DNA from: UBA2287 sp037442025
GTDB lineage: Bacteria > Bacteroidota > Bacteroidia > Bacteroidales > Tenuifilaceae
Assembly: GCA_037442025.1 (NCBI GenBank)
Contig: JBBIRB010000050.1
Span: forward strand, 1-18,613
Direction of reading: 5' to 3'
Length of the DNA stretch: 18,613 bases
The translations under genes and the position numbers were made by a program. Positions within the stretch are counted from its first letter, which is position 1. The number at the start of each line of letters is the position of its first letter. Positions 7,309 to 15,057 of this stretch are shown in pieces. The notes below the pieces were generated by a model. It was not told where the DNA came from. It saw only the letters and a program-made list of their open reading frames with translations, and made no database searches.

Positions 7309-7327
7309 CAATTCGAACCAATTGCTA
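7306..7327. terminator. inverted repeat covering both stop codons of convergent genes
   Basis: TAGCAATT-CGAACC-AATTGCTA is a perfect 8-bp inverted repeat with a 6-nt loop. Its outer ends are the TAG stop codons of the two converging genes (7306-7308 on plus, 7327-7325 on minus). It could fold in either transcript and separate them, but no T-run follows on either side, so it is at best a weak or Rho-assisted bidirectional terminator. Confidence 0.4.
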
Positions 7328-9547
7328 AATTCGTACTCCAAATACCAAAACATCGTCAATTTGAATGTGGGTCCCCTTCCACTTCATGAACGTTTCGAGT
7401 AGTAACTTTCGCTGCTCGTCGAGCGGTTTGCTACCAATTCGCTTCAGTATTTCAATAAGTCCATTGGTTAAGAATTTTTTAAGATTGGGACCCCCAAACT
7501 GATCGATATAGCCATCGGTTAGCAGATATAAAACATCGTTGGCCTGCAGGGTAAACGTTGCTGTTTCGAATGGGCTACCTTTTCGGCTCTGCCTACCAAG
7601 CGAAGCCTTGGTAACACCAAGTTGAAACACTTCACCCTTTCGCCAAACTAAAACCCTAATCTTAGCCGATGAGAAAGCCATTTCCATGGTTTGCCAATCG
7701 AAAGTAACAACTGCCATATCCATACCATCCTTGCTCTTATCCATCTCATCGGTATGGCTCAGCGCACGAATAATGGAATCGTCCACTGCATTGAGAATTG
7801 CGGCAGGGTCGGTTACACCGCTTTCATTTACTATGCTATTAAGAAAGTTTATCCCCATAACGCTCATAAGGGCACCCGGAACTCCATGACCGGTACAATC
7901 GGCAATGGCGAGTACTGTTTCGTTGGCACCTTGGGTTCTTGGACTCGAAACCCAATAGAAGTCGCCACTAACTATATTCAGCGGCTTGTAAAGCACAAAA
8001 TTCTCACCCAAACTTTCCGAAAGTTCTTTGCTGGTTGGAAGAAGTGCCGTTTGAATATTCTTGGCGTAAAGTATGCTGTCGGTTAGCGAAACGTTAACCC
8101 TCGAAAGTTCATCGCGTTGGGAAATGGCAATGCTTCGCTGAACCTCCAATTGGTCGCGCTGCGACATGATTTCCTCCTTTTGGGCTTCAATTTCGTCGCG
8201 CTGTGCTTCAATTTCCTCCTTCTGCTGGGTAATCTGTGCATTTTTTATTAGCAAATCGGCATTGGCTCTTTTTCGTACCCTGTTAATGCGGGAAAGGAGA
8301 ACAAGTAAAACAAAGAAAAAAGCAATGGCCAAAAGGTAAAGAACCAGTTGAGCATTCTGCCACTTGATTGTATTCTCTTTCAAATCATTGTCTTTGCGCA
8401 AAATTTCCATATCCATGTCCCTGCGCTCAATTTCCAACTCAAGCCTAAGCGACTCCTGTATTTCACTATTCTCTTTGGTGTGCAGCGATGCATAAATTGT
8501 ATAAGTACGCAGAAGCGTTTCGTAAGCTTTTTCTTTCATACCCAATGAAAAGTACGATTTGGCCAACGGTTCTAAAATTTCGATTTGCAACGATTGCATA
8601 GTACTGTCGGCAAAAAGAAGGGCTTCCTCAAGGGTTTTGCGGGCCATTTCGAAACGATTCAGGTGATTGTAACTTTTACCAACCTTCATAAGTGCAATGG
8701 CCAAATCGTAAGTTGCATCGTGCTTACGGAATATCTCAATAGCCACACCAATTGTTTCAATGGCCTTTTTGTAATTCGCCTGCTCGTAATATATGCCGCC
8801 TATATTGCCAATGCATTGAGCAACGCCTAATGTATTATTCTGTTCTTCATGAAGCGCCATGGCTCTCTGAAAAAGTTCAATCCCCTTCTCAAAGTTCCTA
8901 CGGTTCTTTTCTATCACTCCTAAGTTTTGTAAAACTATGGTCATGTAGCGCTTTAACTGTTTCTTCTCAAATATTTCATAGGCTTTGGCGTAGTAGGCCT
9001 CTGCATCTTCGTATTTTCCTGCTGTTAAATGTAAATTTCCAATTCTTCCATAAAGCACAGCAGTTTTTAAAGAATCTCGTAAGAGATTGTGGTATTGTAA
9101 TGCACTCTTATAAGCATTAATAGCCCTATCGGTTAAGCCCATATAGTTAAGTACACTTCCGGCATTGCTGTACGAAGCGGATATCAACGAAGAGTCGGTC
9201 AATATCAAAGCAACCTCCAGCTGCTTTTTGAATTCGAATAGGGCCATAGAAAAATTTTGCAAATCGCTATACACGGTTCCTTTACTGTTGTATAGTTCGT
9301 AAAGCGTTCGTAGGTTATTCGATTTTCTTGCGAGTTCCAACGCTTTATCGTAGTAAACGAAAGCGCTATCCGGTTTCTGGCTGGCAAATTTATTGGCAAT
9401 TGCAGCAAGTATAGAAATTCGAGCGCTATCGGTTTTAGCGCGGCTCAGTTCAAATTTTAAACTATCGGGAGAGGCATTGAGCAGCTGCTGACGAGAGCCT
9501 GACAGCCCAATAAGAAGCATAAAAACTATTATTGCAGAGCGTACCAT
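7325..9547 (-). CDS. TPR-repeat membrane sensor with C-terminal SpoIIE/PP2C phosphatase
   Basis: A 740-residue predicted inner-membrane signalling protein. It has a signal peptide (about 1-25), a periplasmic tetratricopeptide-repeat region (about 45-360; repeated A-x-Y-x-x-A-L/Y patterns such as AEAYYAKAYEIF and AINAYKSAL), one transmembrane helix (about 400-420) followed by a basic stop-transfer RVRKR, and a coiled-coil stalk with four clear heptads at 444-471 (E-E-I-E-A-Q-R type). A cytoplasmic SpoIIE phosphatase domain fills about 525-740, with D529 in SGDFYW, D550 in ADCTGHGVPG, D678 in TDGY and D731/D732. The layout is a common Bacteroidota design that transmits a periplasmic or protein-binding signal to a phosphatase. 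The signal and target are unknown. It lies downstream of the TonB receptor but is separated by a terminator and a possible own promoter, and it converges on the sensor-linked phosphatase with a 16-nt gap. Confidence 0.88.
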   Translation of the reverse strand: MVRSAIIVFMLLIGLSGSRQQLLNASPDSLKFELSRAKTDSARISILAAIANKFASQKPDSAFVYYDKALELARKSNNLRTLYELYNSKGTVYSDLQNFSMALFEFKKQLEVALILTDSSLISASYSNAGSVLNYMGLTDRAINAYKSALQYHNLLRDSLKTAVLYGRIGNLHLTAGKYEDAEAYYAKAYEIFEKKQLKRYMTIVLQNLGVIEKNRRNFEKGIELFQRAMALHEEQNNTLGVAQCIGNIGGIYYEQANYKKAIETIGVAIEIFRKHDATYDLAIALMKVGKSYNHLNRFEMARKTLEEALLFADSTMQSLQIEILEPLAKSYFSLGMKEKAYETLLRTYTIYASLHTKENSEIQESLRLELEIERRDMDMEILRKDNDLKENTIKWQNAQLVLYLLAIAFFFVLLVLLSRINRVRKRANADLLIKNAQITQQKEEIEAQRDEIEAQKEEIMSQRDQLEVQRSIAISQRDELSRVNVSLTDSILYAKNIQTALLPTSKELSESLGENFVLYKPLNIVSGDFYWVSSPRTQGANETVLAIADCTGHGVPGALMSVMGINFLNSIVNESGVTDPAAILNAVDDSIIRALSHTDEMDKSKDGMDMAVVTFDWQTMEMAFSSAKIRVLVWRKGEVFQLGVTKASLGRQSRKGSPFETATFTLQANDVLYLLTDGYIDQFGGPNLKKFLTNGLIEILKRIGSKPLDEQRKLLLETFMKWKGTHIQIDDVLVFGVRI

Positions 9548-9563
9548 GGCTAAATAATTTGGC

Positions 9564-9571
9564 TAAAGTTA
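9564..9571 (-). promoter_or_regulatory. possible -7 element for the TPR/SpoIIE gene
   Basis: On the minus strand the sequence is TAACTTTA, matching TAnnTTTG except for the last base, 16 bp before the start codon at 9547. No good -33 element is visible upstream. Together with the terminator just beyond, it suggests the gene is transcribed on its own. Confidence 0.35.
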
Positions 9572-9607
9572 TTCATTTTGTAAAATTGAATGCACTTGTT
9601 TTCAAAC

Positions 9608-9637
9608 AAAAAGCCTCCGGTAAAAAATACCGAAGGC
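9608..9637 (-). terminator. intrinsic terminator of the TonB-type receptor gene
   Basis: On the minus strand GCCTTCGGTA pairs with TACCGGAGGC (10 bp with one U-G wobble) around a 5-nt U-rich loop, followed directly by TTTTT. It begins 27 nt after the receptor stop codon at 9665. On the plus strand the same stem has a C-A mismatch, so its orientation for the leftward transcript is favoured. Confidence 0.8.
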
Positions 9638-9664
9638 CTTTTCAACTGTAACCCGATTATTAGG

Positions 9665-12157
9665 CTACTCCATATCCATGAAGCTGCCCTCATCGTCGGC
9701 GCGTTTCTCGCGTCGCTGGCGGAACTCATTAATTCTGTAGGAGAAGCCTACGAAGACCACCCTGCTTTCGCGAATGCGAGTAATATCGCTTGTAAAACCA
9801 TCACCATAGGTGTAGGCTTTGTGTTTCATAGTATTTAATATGTCGCTTACCCGAAGGGTAATGGTACCCTTACGATTGAGCACCTGCATGCGCATTCCCA
9901 GGTCGAACCAGTAAAGTTCGTCGGTTTTGCCCTGTCCGCCACCGCTTTCCCAAAAGCGCATTCCTGTACCACCAGCCGAAATCATGGGTGAACGGTAATT
10001 TCCATTCAGCTGAATTTCGAGGTTACGGCCAACATTCCAAGTTGATGTAGCTTTGGCGTTCCAACTCGAACCTTTACGGGCAGCAGCTTGCAAATCGGGA
10101 GCGTCCAACTCGGTGGCGAAGTAGCCAACGCTACCATTCAATCGCCACCAACGGGTTATATTCTGGGTAAGCACCCCCTCAAACCCCAAATTTTGGCTCT
10201 TATTAATGTTACGGAAAGTTTGCATAAGCGTGTCGCTCGTTTCGTTAATTCTCTCAACATAGCGCGAAATAATATCGGTAGTATTCCGATAAAAAGCAGT
10301 TGCTGTAAGTTTAGTTTTAGGCAGATTGAAAAAATAGCTGAATTCTAGGCTATTGGTAAACTCCGGATTTAAGTAAGGATTGCCCTTGCTCAAATTCAGG
10401 GGGTCGGAATAATTAACAAAAGGATTCAGCAAGCGAGAATTGGGACGGCTTACCCTTCGGCTGTATGCAATTTGTGCAGAGTTCGTTGTATTTATATCCC
10501 ACTTAACATGTGCACTAGGAAACAGGTTGAAAAAGTCGCGAGGAATTCTCTCGTTGTTCACTTTTTGTTCGCCATTTGTGAACGTTTGTTCTGCCCGCAA
10601 ACCTCCCTGATAGCTGAATTTACCAACAGTATTGGAATAAATAGCATATGCCGAATACAATTGTTCGCGGTAAACAAAATGGTTACTACGTGTAGGATCG
10701 TCGTTCCATGTTCCGTTTAAGTAGGAAAAAGTTAAATCGCTGTCCTGATAACGCATAATGCCTTTCAACCCGGTTTCTAATCGACCTCCATTGCCAATTG
10801 GCTGAATCATGTCGGTTTGAAGGGTAATGGTATTCCCAATTATGTCGGAATATTGCTTTTCATTGGCGGGGTCGCGAACAACACCAATCCACTCCTGGTA
10901 CATGCTATTTTCAAAACTACCAGCATTTGTATTAAAAAAAGCATCGGCAGTGTACTCCTGTCCGGGAGTTTTGCCCGTTTTTTTGTAGTTCAACGAAACA
11001 TCGAACGACCCAAAACCATTCTCACCGTTATTGGTTCTGTTAAAAGAAACCGGGGTGGGCACCAGCAAAGAGTAGTTATCGTTCTGAGCCAAATCCCATA
11101 CATTAAACGACCGTGAGTTGTAACCACCAGAGAGAGTAATTGTGTTAGAAGAGTTTATGAAATAATCGGTTCCGCCCCGCACGTTAATAAACTGTCCTTT
11201 CCTCCTGAAATCCGAATCCTGCAGATTAAATACAGTATTATTAGAATTTGTAAATACATTGTCGGTGTAGGTTGAACCAGTCATGCGAAATTGACGGTAA
11301 CTAATATTTGTAAAGAAGTTGAATTTATTCTGCCTGTAGTTGAAATTGAGAGAGCCGTTGTATTTATCGCCGGTACCGGCGTTTAGCATTACCATTCCAT
11401 GGTATCCCGGATCGCGCTTTTTCTTTAAAACTATATTTATTAAACCCGAAAGACCATCGGGGTCGTAACGTGCCGAAGGGTTGGTTACAATCTCAACGCT
11501 TTCGATAATATTTGCAGGAATCTCTTCGAGGCTTGAGAAGGTTGAGGGACGCCCATCGACCAGAATGGTAACATTTTGGCTTCCCCTAAGGCTCACATTC
11601 CCTTCCATATCAACCTCAACCGCAGGAATATTCTGCATTATCTCTAGGGCCGTGCCACCTTCAGCGCTAATGTCCTTACCAACATTAAATACCTTCTTAT
11701 CGAGGTTATGCTGAATCATACGTTTTTCGCCTGTTACAACCACCGCATCGAGCGATTCGGAGGTGCTGGCCAGTTTAATTTCACCCATAGAAACTTCGGG
11801 CTGACGTGGGGTAACCATTACATTATCGACCCGCAGGGTGTTGTAACCAATAAATTTGAATTCAACAAAATAGCGACCTGCAGGTACTTTCTGTAATTCA
11901 AAATCGCCTTTCAAATCGGTTATGCCACCGGTTACCAATGATGAGTCGCGCATGCGATAAAAAACCACGTTGGCGTACTCAACTGGAACGCCCGATTGAG
12001 CATCGACTACCTTGCCCCGTACCGTACCTGAAAAATTACTCAGGTCCATTTGTCCCGAACCACCCATTCCGCTAGGCCTTCTATCCTGCGATTGAACATG
12101 CATATTTCCAAAGAGCAAAGTAAAAACCGCAAATGCGGCTACAAAAGATTGTTTCAT
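9665..12157 (-). CDS. TonB-dependent receptor / outer-membrane beta-barrel family protein
   Basis: An 830-residue outer-membrane protein. A signal peptide occupies about 1-24 (cleavage near VQS-QDRR). A carboxypeptidase-regulatory-like beta-sandwich follows (about 45-130; GKVVDAQSGVPVEYANV, then GYNTL). A plug domain follows (about 135-255; LDAVVVTGEK, NVSLRGSQNVTILVDGRPS, ARYDPDGLSGLINIVLKKK). The rest is a beta-barrel rich in alternating aromatic strands and N-x-S/T loops, ending in a charged tail (RREKRADDE). Length and tail resemble the OMP_b-brl_3 group of Bacteroidota receptors, shorter than SusC-type transporters (about 1000 residues), and no SusD-like lipoprotein is adjacent, so a glycan-uptake locus is unlikely. 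The substrate (siderophore, peptide or other) cannot be told. The gene is preceded by a 328-bp AT-rich region shared divergently with the dehydrogenase and is closed by an intrinsic terminator, so it is probably a single-gene transcript. Confidence 0.9.
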   Translation of the reverse strand: MKQSFVAAFAVFTLLFGNMHVQSQDRRPSGMGGSGQMDLSNFSGTVRGKVVDAQSGVPVEYANVVFYRMRDSSLVTGGITDLKGDFELQKVPAGRYFVEFKFIGYNTLRVDNVMVTPRQPEVSMGEIKLASTSESLDAVVVTGEKRMIQHNLDKKVFNVGKDISAEGGTALEIMQNIPAVEVDMEGNVSLRGSQNVTILVDGRPSTFSSLEEIPANIIESVEIVTNPSARYDPDGLSGLINIVLKKKRDPGYHGMVMLNAGTGDKYNGSLNFNYRQNKFNFFTNISYRQFRMTGSTYTDNVFTNSNNTVFNLQDSDFRRKGQFINVRGGTDYFINSSNTITLSGGYNSRSFNVWDLAQNDNYSLLVPTPVSFNRTNNGENGFGSFDVSLNYKKTGKTPGQEYTADAFFNTNAGSFENSMYQEWIGVVRDPANEKQYSDIIGNTITLQTDMIQPIGNGGRLETGLKGIMRYQDSDLTFSYLNGTWNDDPTRSNHFVYREQLYSAYAIYSNTVGKFSYQGGLRAEQTFTNGEQKVNNERIPRDFFNLFPSAHVKWDINTTNSAQIAYSRRVSRPNSRLLNPFVNYSDPLNLSKGNPYLNPEFTNSLEFSYFFNLPKTKLTATAFYRNTTDIISRYVERINETSDTLMQTFRNINKSQNLGFEGVLTQNITRWWRLNGSVGYFATELDAPDLQAAARKGSSWNAKATSTWNVGRNLEIQLNGNYRSPMISAGGTGMRFWESGGGQGKTDELYWFDLGMRMQVLNRKGTITLRVSDILNTMKHKAYTYGDGFTSDITRIRESRVVFVGFSYRINEFRQRREKRADDEGSFMDME

Positions 12158-12378
12158 ATTTTAATTTGTTTTCTTAAACATTCTTGTTTTGAGATTAGCA
12201 ACAACCATTTGACCATATTGTTAAAACAAACTTGCGCTAAGCCAAAGCTTTTTTTTTGAAGCCAAATAGGCTGTTGGGTTTATTGCGTATTTAATTATTA
12301 GCATACTTTAACACTCGGGCTTGCAAATTGAATACTGAAAAGGCATTGAAAAATAGGTTCAAAGCAACTTAAATTAAA

Positions 12379-12392
12379 CCTTTTCGAAAAGG
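12379..12392. promoter_or_regulatory. 14-bp palindrome upstream of P5C dehydrogenase, possible operator
   Basis: CCTTTTCGAAAAGG is a perfect 14-bp palindrome located about 60 bp upstream of the dehydrogenase -7 element, in the divergent intergenic region. Position and symmetry would suit a regulator of either neighbour. There is no other evidence, and its AT-rich core makes chance occurrence possible. Confidence 0.25.
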
Positions 12393-12427
12393 GTGTGTTT
12401 CTTCCCATAAGAAAAAAGTTGTTTTTT

Positions 12428-12459
12428 TTTGTTGAACATAATCGTTGTGCATATTTTTG
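12428..12459 (+). promoter_or_regulatory. promoter of P5C dehydrogenase
   Basis: The -7 element TATTTTTG (12452-12459) fits the Bacteroidota consensus TAnnTTTG at all positions. The -33 element TTTG/TTG (12428-12434, sequence TTTGTTG) lies 17-20 nt upstream, the standard spacing. The implied start site is about 20 nt before the ATG at 12486. This is the best promoter in the window. Confidence 0.75.
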
Positions 12460-12485
12460 CATATCGAAACTAAAATAATATTAAA

Positions 12486-14129
12486 ATGAACAATGCCATT
12501 TACAATTATGAACGTCCGGTTAACGAACTGGTTAGAATGTATGAACCTTGCTCTGCCGACAGGTTGGCCCTTGAGGAGGAGCTCCGATACCAAAGCAATA
12601 CTGTTGTTGAAATTCCGCTTATTATTGGTGGAAAAGAGATTAGAACCGGCAACATGGGTGAGGTTACCATGCCACACGACCACAAAAAGGTAGTAGCACG
12701 TTACCATTTAGCAGGGGAGAAAGAAGTGCAGATGGCCATAGAAGCAGCCCTAGAAACTCATAAATATTGGTCTACAGTTTCGTGGATTGAACGCATGAGC
12801 ATTACATTAAAAGCCGCTGAACTCATATCGAAAAAGTACCGTTACAAGCTTAATGCTGCAACCATGCTGGGGCAGGGTAAGAATGTGTATCAGGCGGAAA
12901 TTGATGCAGCCTGCGAAACCATCGACTTCCTGCGGTTTAACGCCCATTTCATATCGGAAATATACAACCAGCAACCCCATTCAGAAATTGGAGTGATTAA
13001 CAGAGTGGAATACCGGCCTCTCGAAGGATTCATACTCTCAATTTCACCTTTTAACTTTACGGCCATAGGTTCGAACCTTAACATGGCACCAATACTAATG
13101 GGCAATACTGTTGTATGGAAGCCAGCAACAACTTCGCTGCTTTCGAACTACATACTAATGCAAATATTCAAGGAGGCTGGGCTCCCCGATGGTGTTCTGA
13201 ATTTTGTTCCTGGCAACGGTTCAACCATAGGCAAAGTTGCAGTTCCTCACCCAATGCTGGCGGGAATTCATTTCACAGGATCGAATGGAACTTTTAATAC
13301 CCTTTGGAAGCAGGTTGCCGACAATTTGGGAAAATACAAATCGTACCCAAAACTGGTTGGAGAAACCGGAGGCAAAGATTTTGTAGTGGTTCACAATTCG
13401 GCCGACATAGATGTAGTTGCAACAGCCCTCGTAAGGGGTGCCTTCGAGTATCAGGGACAAAAATGCTCTGCAGCTTCAAGAGCATACATCCCCAAGTCGC
13501 TTTGGGAGCCTATAAAACAACGAATGGGCGAAATGCTAACCCAAATAAAAATGGGCGATGTAAATGATTTCGAAAACTTCGTAAATGCGGTAATCGACGA
13601 AAAATCGTTTAAAAACATTATAGGTTACATTGAAAGGGCCAAGAAATCGGCCGATGCCGAAATTGTATTTGGCGGAAACGGCGATAGCAGCAAGGGCTGG
13701 TTCATTCAGCCAACAGTTATATTGGCTAAAAACCCTCATTTTGTAACACTCGAAGAAGAAATATTTGGGCCAGTACTTACCATTTTTATTTACGATGATG
13801 CTAAATGGGAAGAAACGCTGGACCTCGTTGATAAAACATCACCTTACGGACTTACAGGTGCAGTAATCTCGAAAGACAGAAAGGCCTTAAACGATGCTTG
13901 TAGGGCTCTTCGTTATGCAGCTGGTAATTTTTATTTTAACGACAAGCCAACGGGGGCTGTTGTTGGACAGCAACCATTTGGCGGAGCACGAGGCAGTGGT
14001 ACTAACGATAAGGCTGGTGGCCCATACAACCTGCTGCGGTGGGTAAGCCCCCGAACCATAAAAGAAACTTTGGTTCCACCAACCGATTTCAAGTACCCAT
14101 TCATGAGTTACCGTAACTGCGGAAACTAA
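12486..14129 (+). CDS. pruA: L-glutamate gamma-semialdehyde (1-pyrroline-5-carboxylate) dehydrogenase
   Basis: NAD-dependent aldehyde dehydrogenase that oxidises glutamate gamma-semialdehyde to glutamate, the second step of proline (and arginine/ornithine) breakdown. It is a cytoplasmic enzyme. At 547 residues it matches the long, single-function P5CDH type (ALDH4-like), not the fused PutA. The N-terminal stretch NEPV-like 'YERPVNELVRMYEP' and the IIGGKEIRTG segment are typical. Aldehyde dehydrogenase landmarks: SPFNFTAIG with N190, WKPA with K212, FTGSNGTF at 263-270, the general base E293 in GETGGKD, catalytic C327 in YQGQKCSAASR, and EEEIFGPVLT further on. All key residues are present. A strong promoter precedes it and a hairpin/T-run follows, so it is probably monocistronic. 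No proline dehydrogenase gene is in the window. Confidence 0.94.
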   Translation: MNNAIYNYERPVNELVRMYEPCSADRLALEEELRYQSNTVVEIPLIIGGKEIRTGNMGEVTMPHDHKKVVARYHLAGEKEVQMAIEAALETHKYWSTVSWIERMSITLKAAELISKKYRYKLNAATMLGQGKNVYQAEIDAACETIDFLRFNAHFISEIYNQQPHSEIGVINRVEYRPLEGFILSISPFNFTAIGSNLNMAPILMGNTVVWKPATTSLLSNYILMQIFKEAGLPDGVLNFVPGNGSTIGKVAVPHPMLAGIHFTGSNGTFNTLWKQVADNLGKYKSYPKLVGETGGKDFVVVHNSADIDVVATALVRGAFEYQGQKCSAASRAYIPKSLWEPIKQRMGEMLTQIKMGDVNDFENFVNAVIDEKSFKNIIGYIERAKKSADAEIVFGGNGDSSKGWFIQPTVILAKNPHFVTLEEEIFGPVLTIFIYDDAKWEETLDLVDKTSPYGLTGAVISKDRKALNDACRALRYAAGNFYFNDKPTGAVVGQQPFGGARGSGTNDKAGGPYNLLRWVSPRTIKETLVPPTDFKYPFMSYRNCGN

Positions 14130-14145
14130 CATTGTGAAAAGAAAC

Positions 14146-14153
14146 TATATTTG
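14146..14153 (+). promoter_or_regulatory. -7 element for the EamA-family gene
   Basis: TATATTTG fits TAnnTTTG exactly and starts 17 bp after the dehydrogenase stop codon, 38 bp before the transporter ATG. No TTG is found at the usual -33 distance. The predicted start site (about 14160) falls inside the hairpin annotated at 14155-14180, so promoter and upstream terminator overlap. Confidence 0.5.
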
Positions 14154-14154
14154 T

Positions 14155-14180
14155 GGCGGGTTTAAAAAGCTCGCCTTTTT
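14155..14180 (+). terminator. intrinsic terminator after P5C dehydrogenase
   Basis: GGCGGGT pairs with GCTCGCC (7 bp, two G-U wobbles) around a 7-nt A/T loop, followed by TTTTT, 26 nt downstream of the dehydrogenase stop. It ends only 3 nt before the next start codon. Reading through it would place the hairpin directly over the transporter ribosome-binding region. Confidence 0.6.
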
Positions 14181-14183
14181 CTT

Positions 14184-15053
14184 ATGGGATGGATAGTACT
14201 ATCGATACTTACCGCTCTATTCGAGTCGGGAAAAGATATAGTAAGTAAAATTAGGCTCGGCAAGTTCGATGCAATAATGATTGCCTGGGCCTTGAGGCTC
14301 TATTCAATTCCTATTCTTATAGGGATTACTCTATTTCTTCCTTTGCCAATAATTGAAACTAAGTTTTGGTGGGCCCTACTAATTGGTGGCATACTGAATG
14401 TATGGGCAACCATACTTTACATGAAAGCGCTGGAGACATCCGACCTTTCGGCGGTTGCGCCACTTATAGCATTTACTCCGTTGCTCCTTCTTTTTACTGC
14501 CCCATTAATTGCACAGGAATCGCCAACAATACTAGGAGCAGCAGGGGTTGTTCTTATTGCATGCGGATCGGTTATTTTAAATATTAATGGTAATCGGAAT
14601 ATTTGGCAAGCCATAAAACATCTTTTCAGGTCCAAAGGTTCGCGCTACATGATAACCGTATCGATAATTTGGTCGGTTACATCGGCTATCGATAAGGTTG
14701 GAATTATGTCGAGCAGTCCGCTATTCTGGGCAACTAGTGCAAACATTTTTATTGCCTTGGCAATGGCCCCAATTGTTCTCTTAAAATTTAAAGGTGAATG
14801 GAAACAAGCGGTTACGGGTTGGGCTCACCTACTCCCTATTGGTTTGCTTGGTGCCTTTACATTAATTAGCCAAATGTTGGCTGTTAGCATGACCAACGTT
14901 GCATACGTTATTGCCATAAAACGGTTAAGCATTGTACTTTCGGTACTAGCAGGGGGGCTGTTTTTAAAGGAAAAGGGACTAAAAAACAGGCTTACAGGTG
15001 CAGCAATAATGGCACTTGGAGTAGCTGCCATTACCCTGTATGGCCTAGAGTAA
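14184..15053 (+). CDS. EamA/DMT-superfamily membrane transporter
   Basis: A 289-residue polytopic inner-membrane protein of the drug/metabolite transporter type. About ten hydrophobic helices are seen in two homologous halves. The first half includes an N-terminal GWIVLSILTALFES helix and the ILYMKALETSDLSAVAPLIAFTPLLLLFTAP segment, whose YMKAL-(5-7 residues)-APL pattern is typical of EamA repeats. The second half includes ISQMLAVSMTNVAYVIAIKRLSIVLSVLAGGLFLKEKG, the mirrored signature, and ends in a final helix with GAAIMALGVAAITLYG. Length is normal. The substrate is not predictable. It follows pruA by 54 bp but has its own -7 element with a terminator between, so co-transcription is doubtful. 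Its stop is 4 nt from the stop of the convergent phosphatase gene, with no separate terminator visible there. Confidence 0.88.
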   Translation: MGWIVLSILTALFESGKDIVSKIRLGKFDAIMIAWALRLYSIPILIGITLFLPLPIIETKFWWALLIGGILNVWATILYMKALETSDLSAVAPLIAFTPLLLLFTAPLIAQESPTILGAAGVVLIACGSVILNINGNRNIWQAIKHLFRSKGSRYMITVSIIWSVTSAIDKVGIMSSSPLFWATSANIFIALAMAPIVLLKFKGEWKQAVTGWAHLLPIGLLGAFTLISQMLAVSMTNVAYVIAIKRLSIVLSVLAGGLFLKEKGLKNRLTGAAIMALGVAAITLYGLE

Positions 15054-15057
15054 AAAA

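Larger units (their letters stand above)
12158..12485. other. divergent intergenic region, no gene found
   Basis: This is 328 bp of AT-rich sequence between the TonB-type receptor (leftward) and the P5C dehydrogenase (rightward). It contains the dehydrogenase promoter near its right end, a 14-bp palindrome at 12379-12392, and a T9 run near 12250. I see no convincing -7 element for the receptor on the minus strand. Short open frames reaching in from either side are out-of-frame shadows of the flanking genes. Confidence 0.7.

Noticed and set aside
8160..8230. Short tandem-like DNA repeat
   Set aside because: The periodicity comes from coiled-coil heptads in the encoded protein (E-E-I-x-A-Q-R), not from an independent DNA repeat element.
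9665..12157. SusC-type polysaccharide-utilisation receptor
   Set aside because: At 830 residues it is shorter than SusC proteins, and there is no SusD-like lipoprotein or glycoside hydrolase nearby.
12369..12707. 112-residue minus-strand frame opposite the start of pruA
   Set aside because: It is antisense to the conserved P5CDH N-terminus, crosses its promoter, and has no recognisable features.
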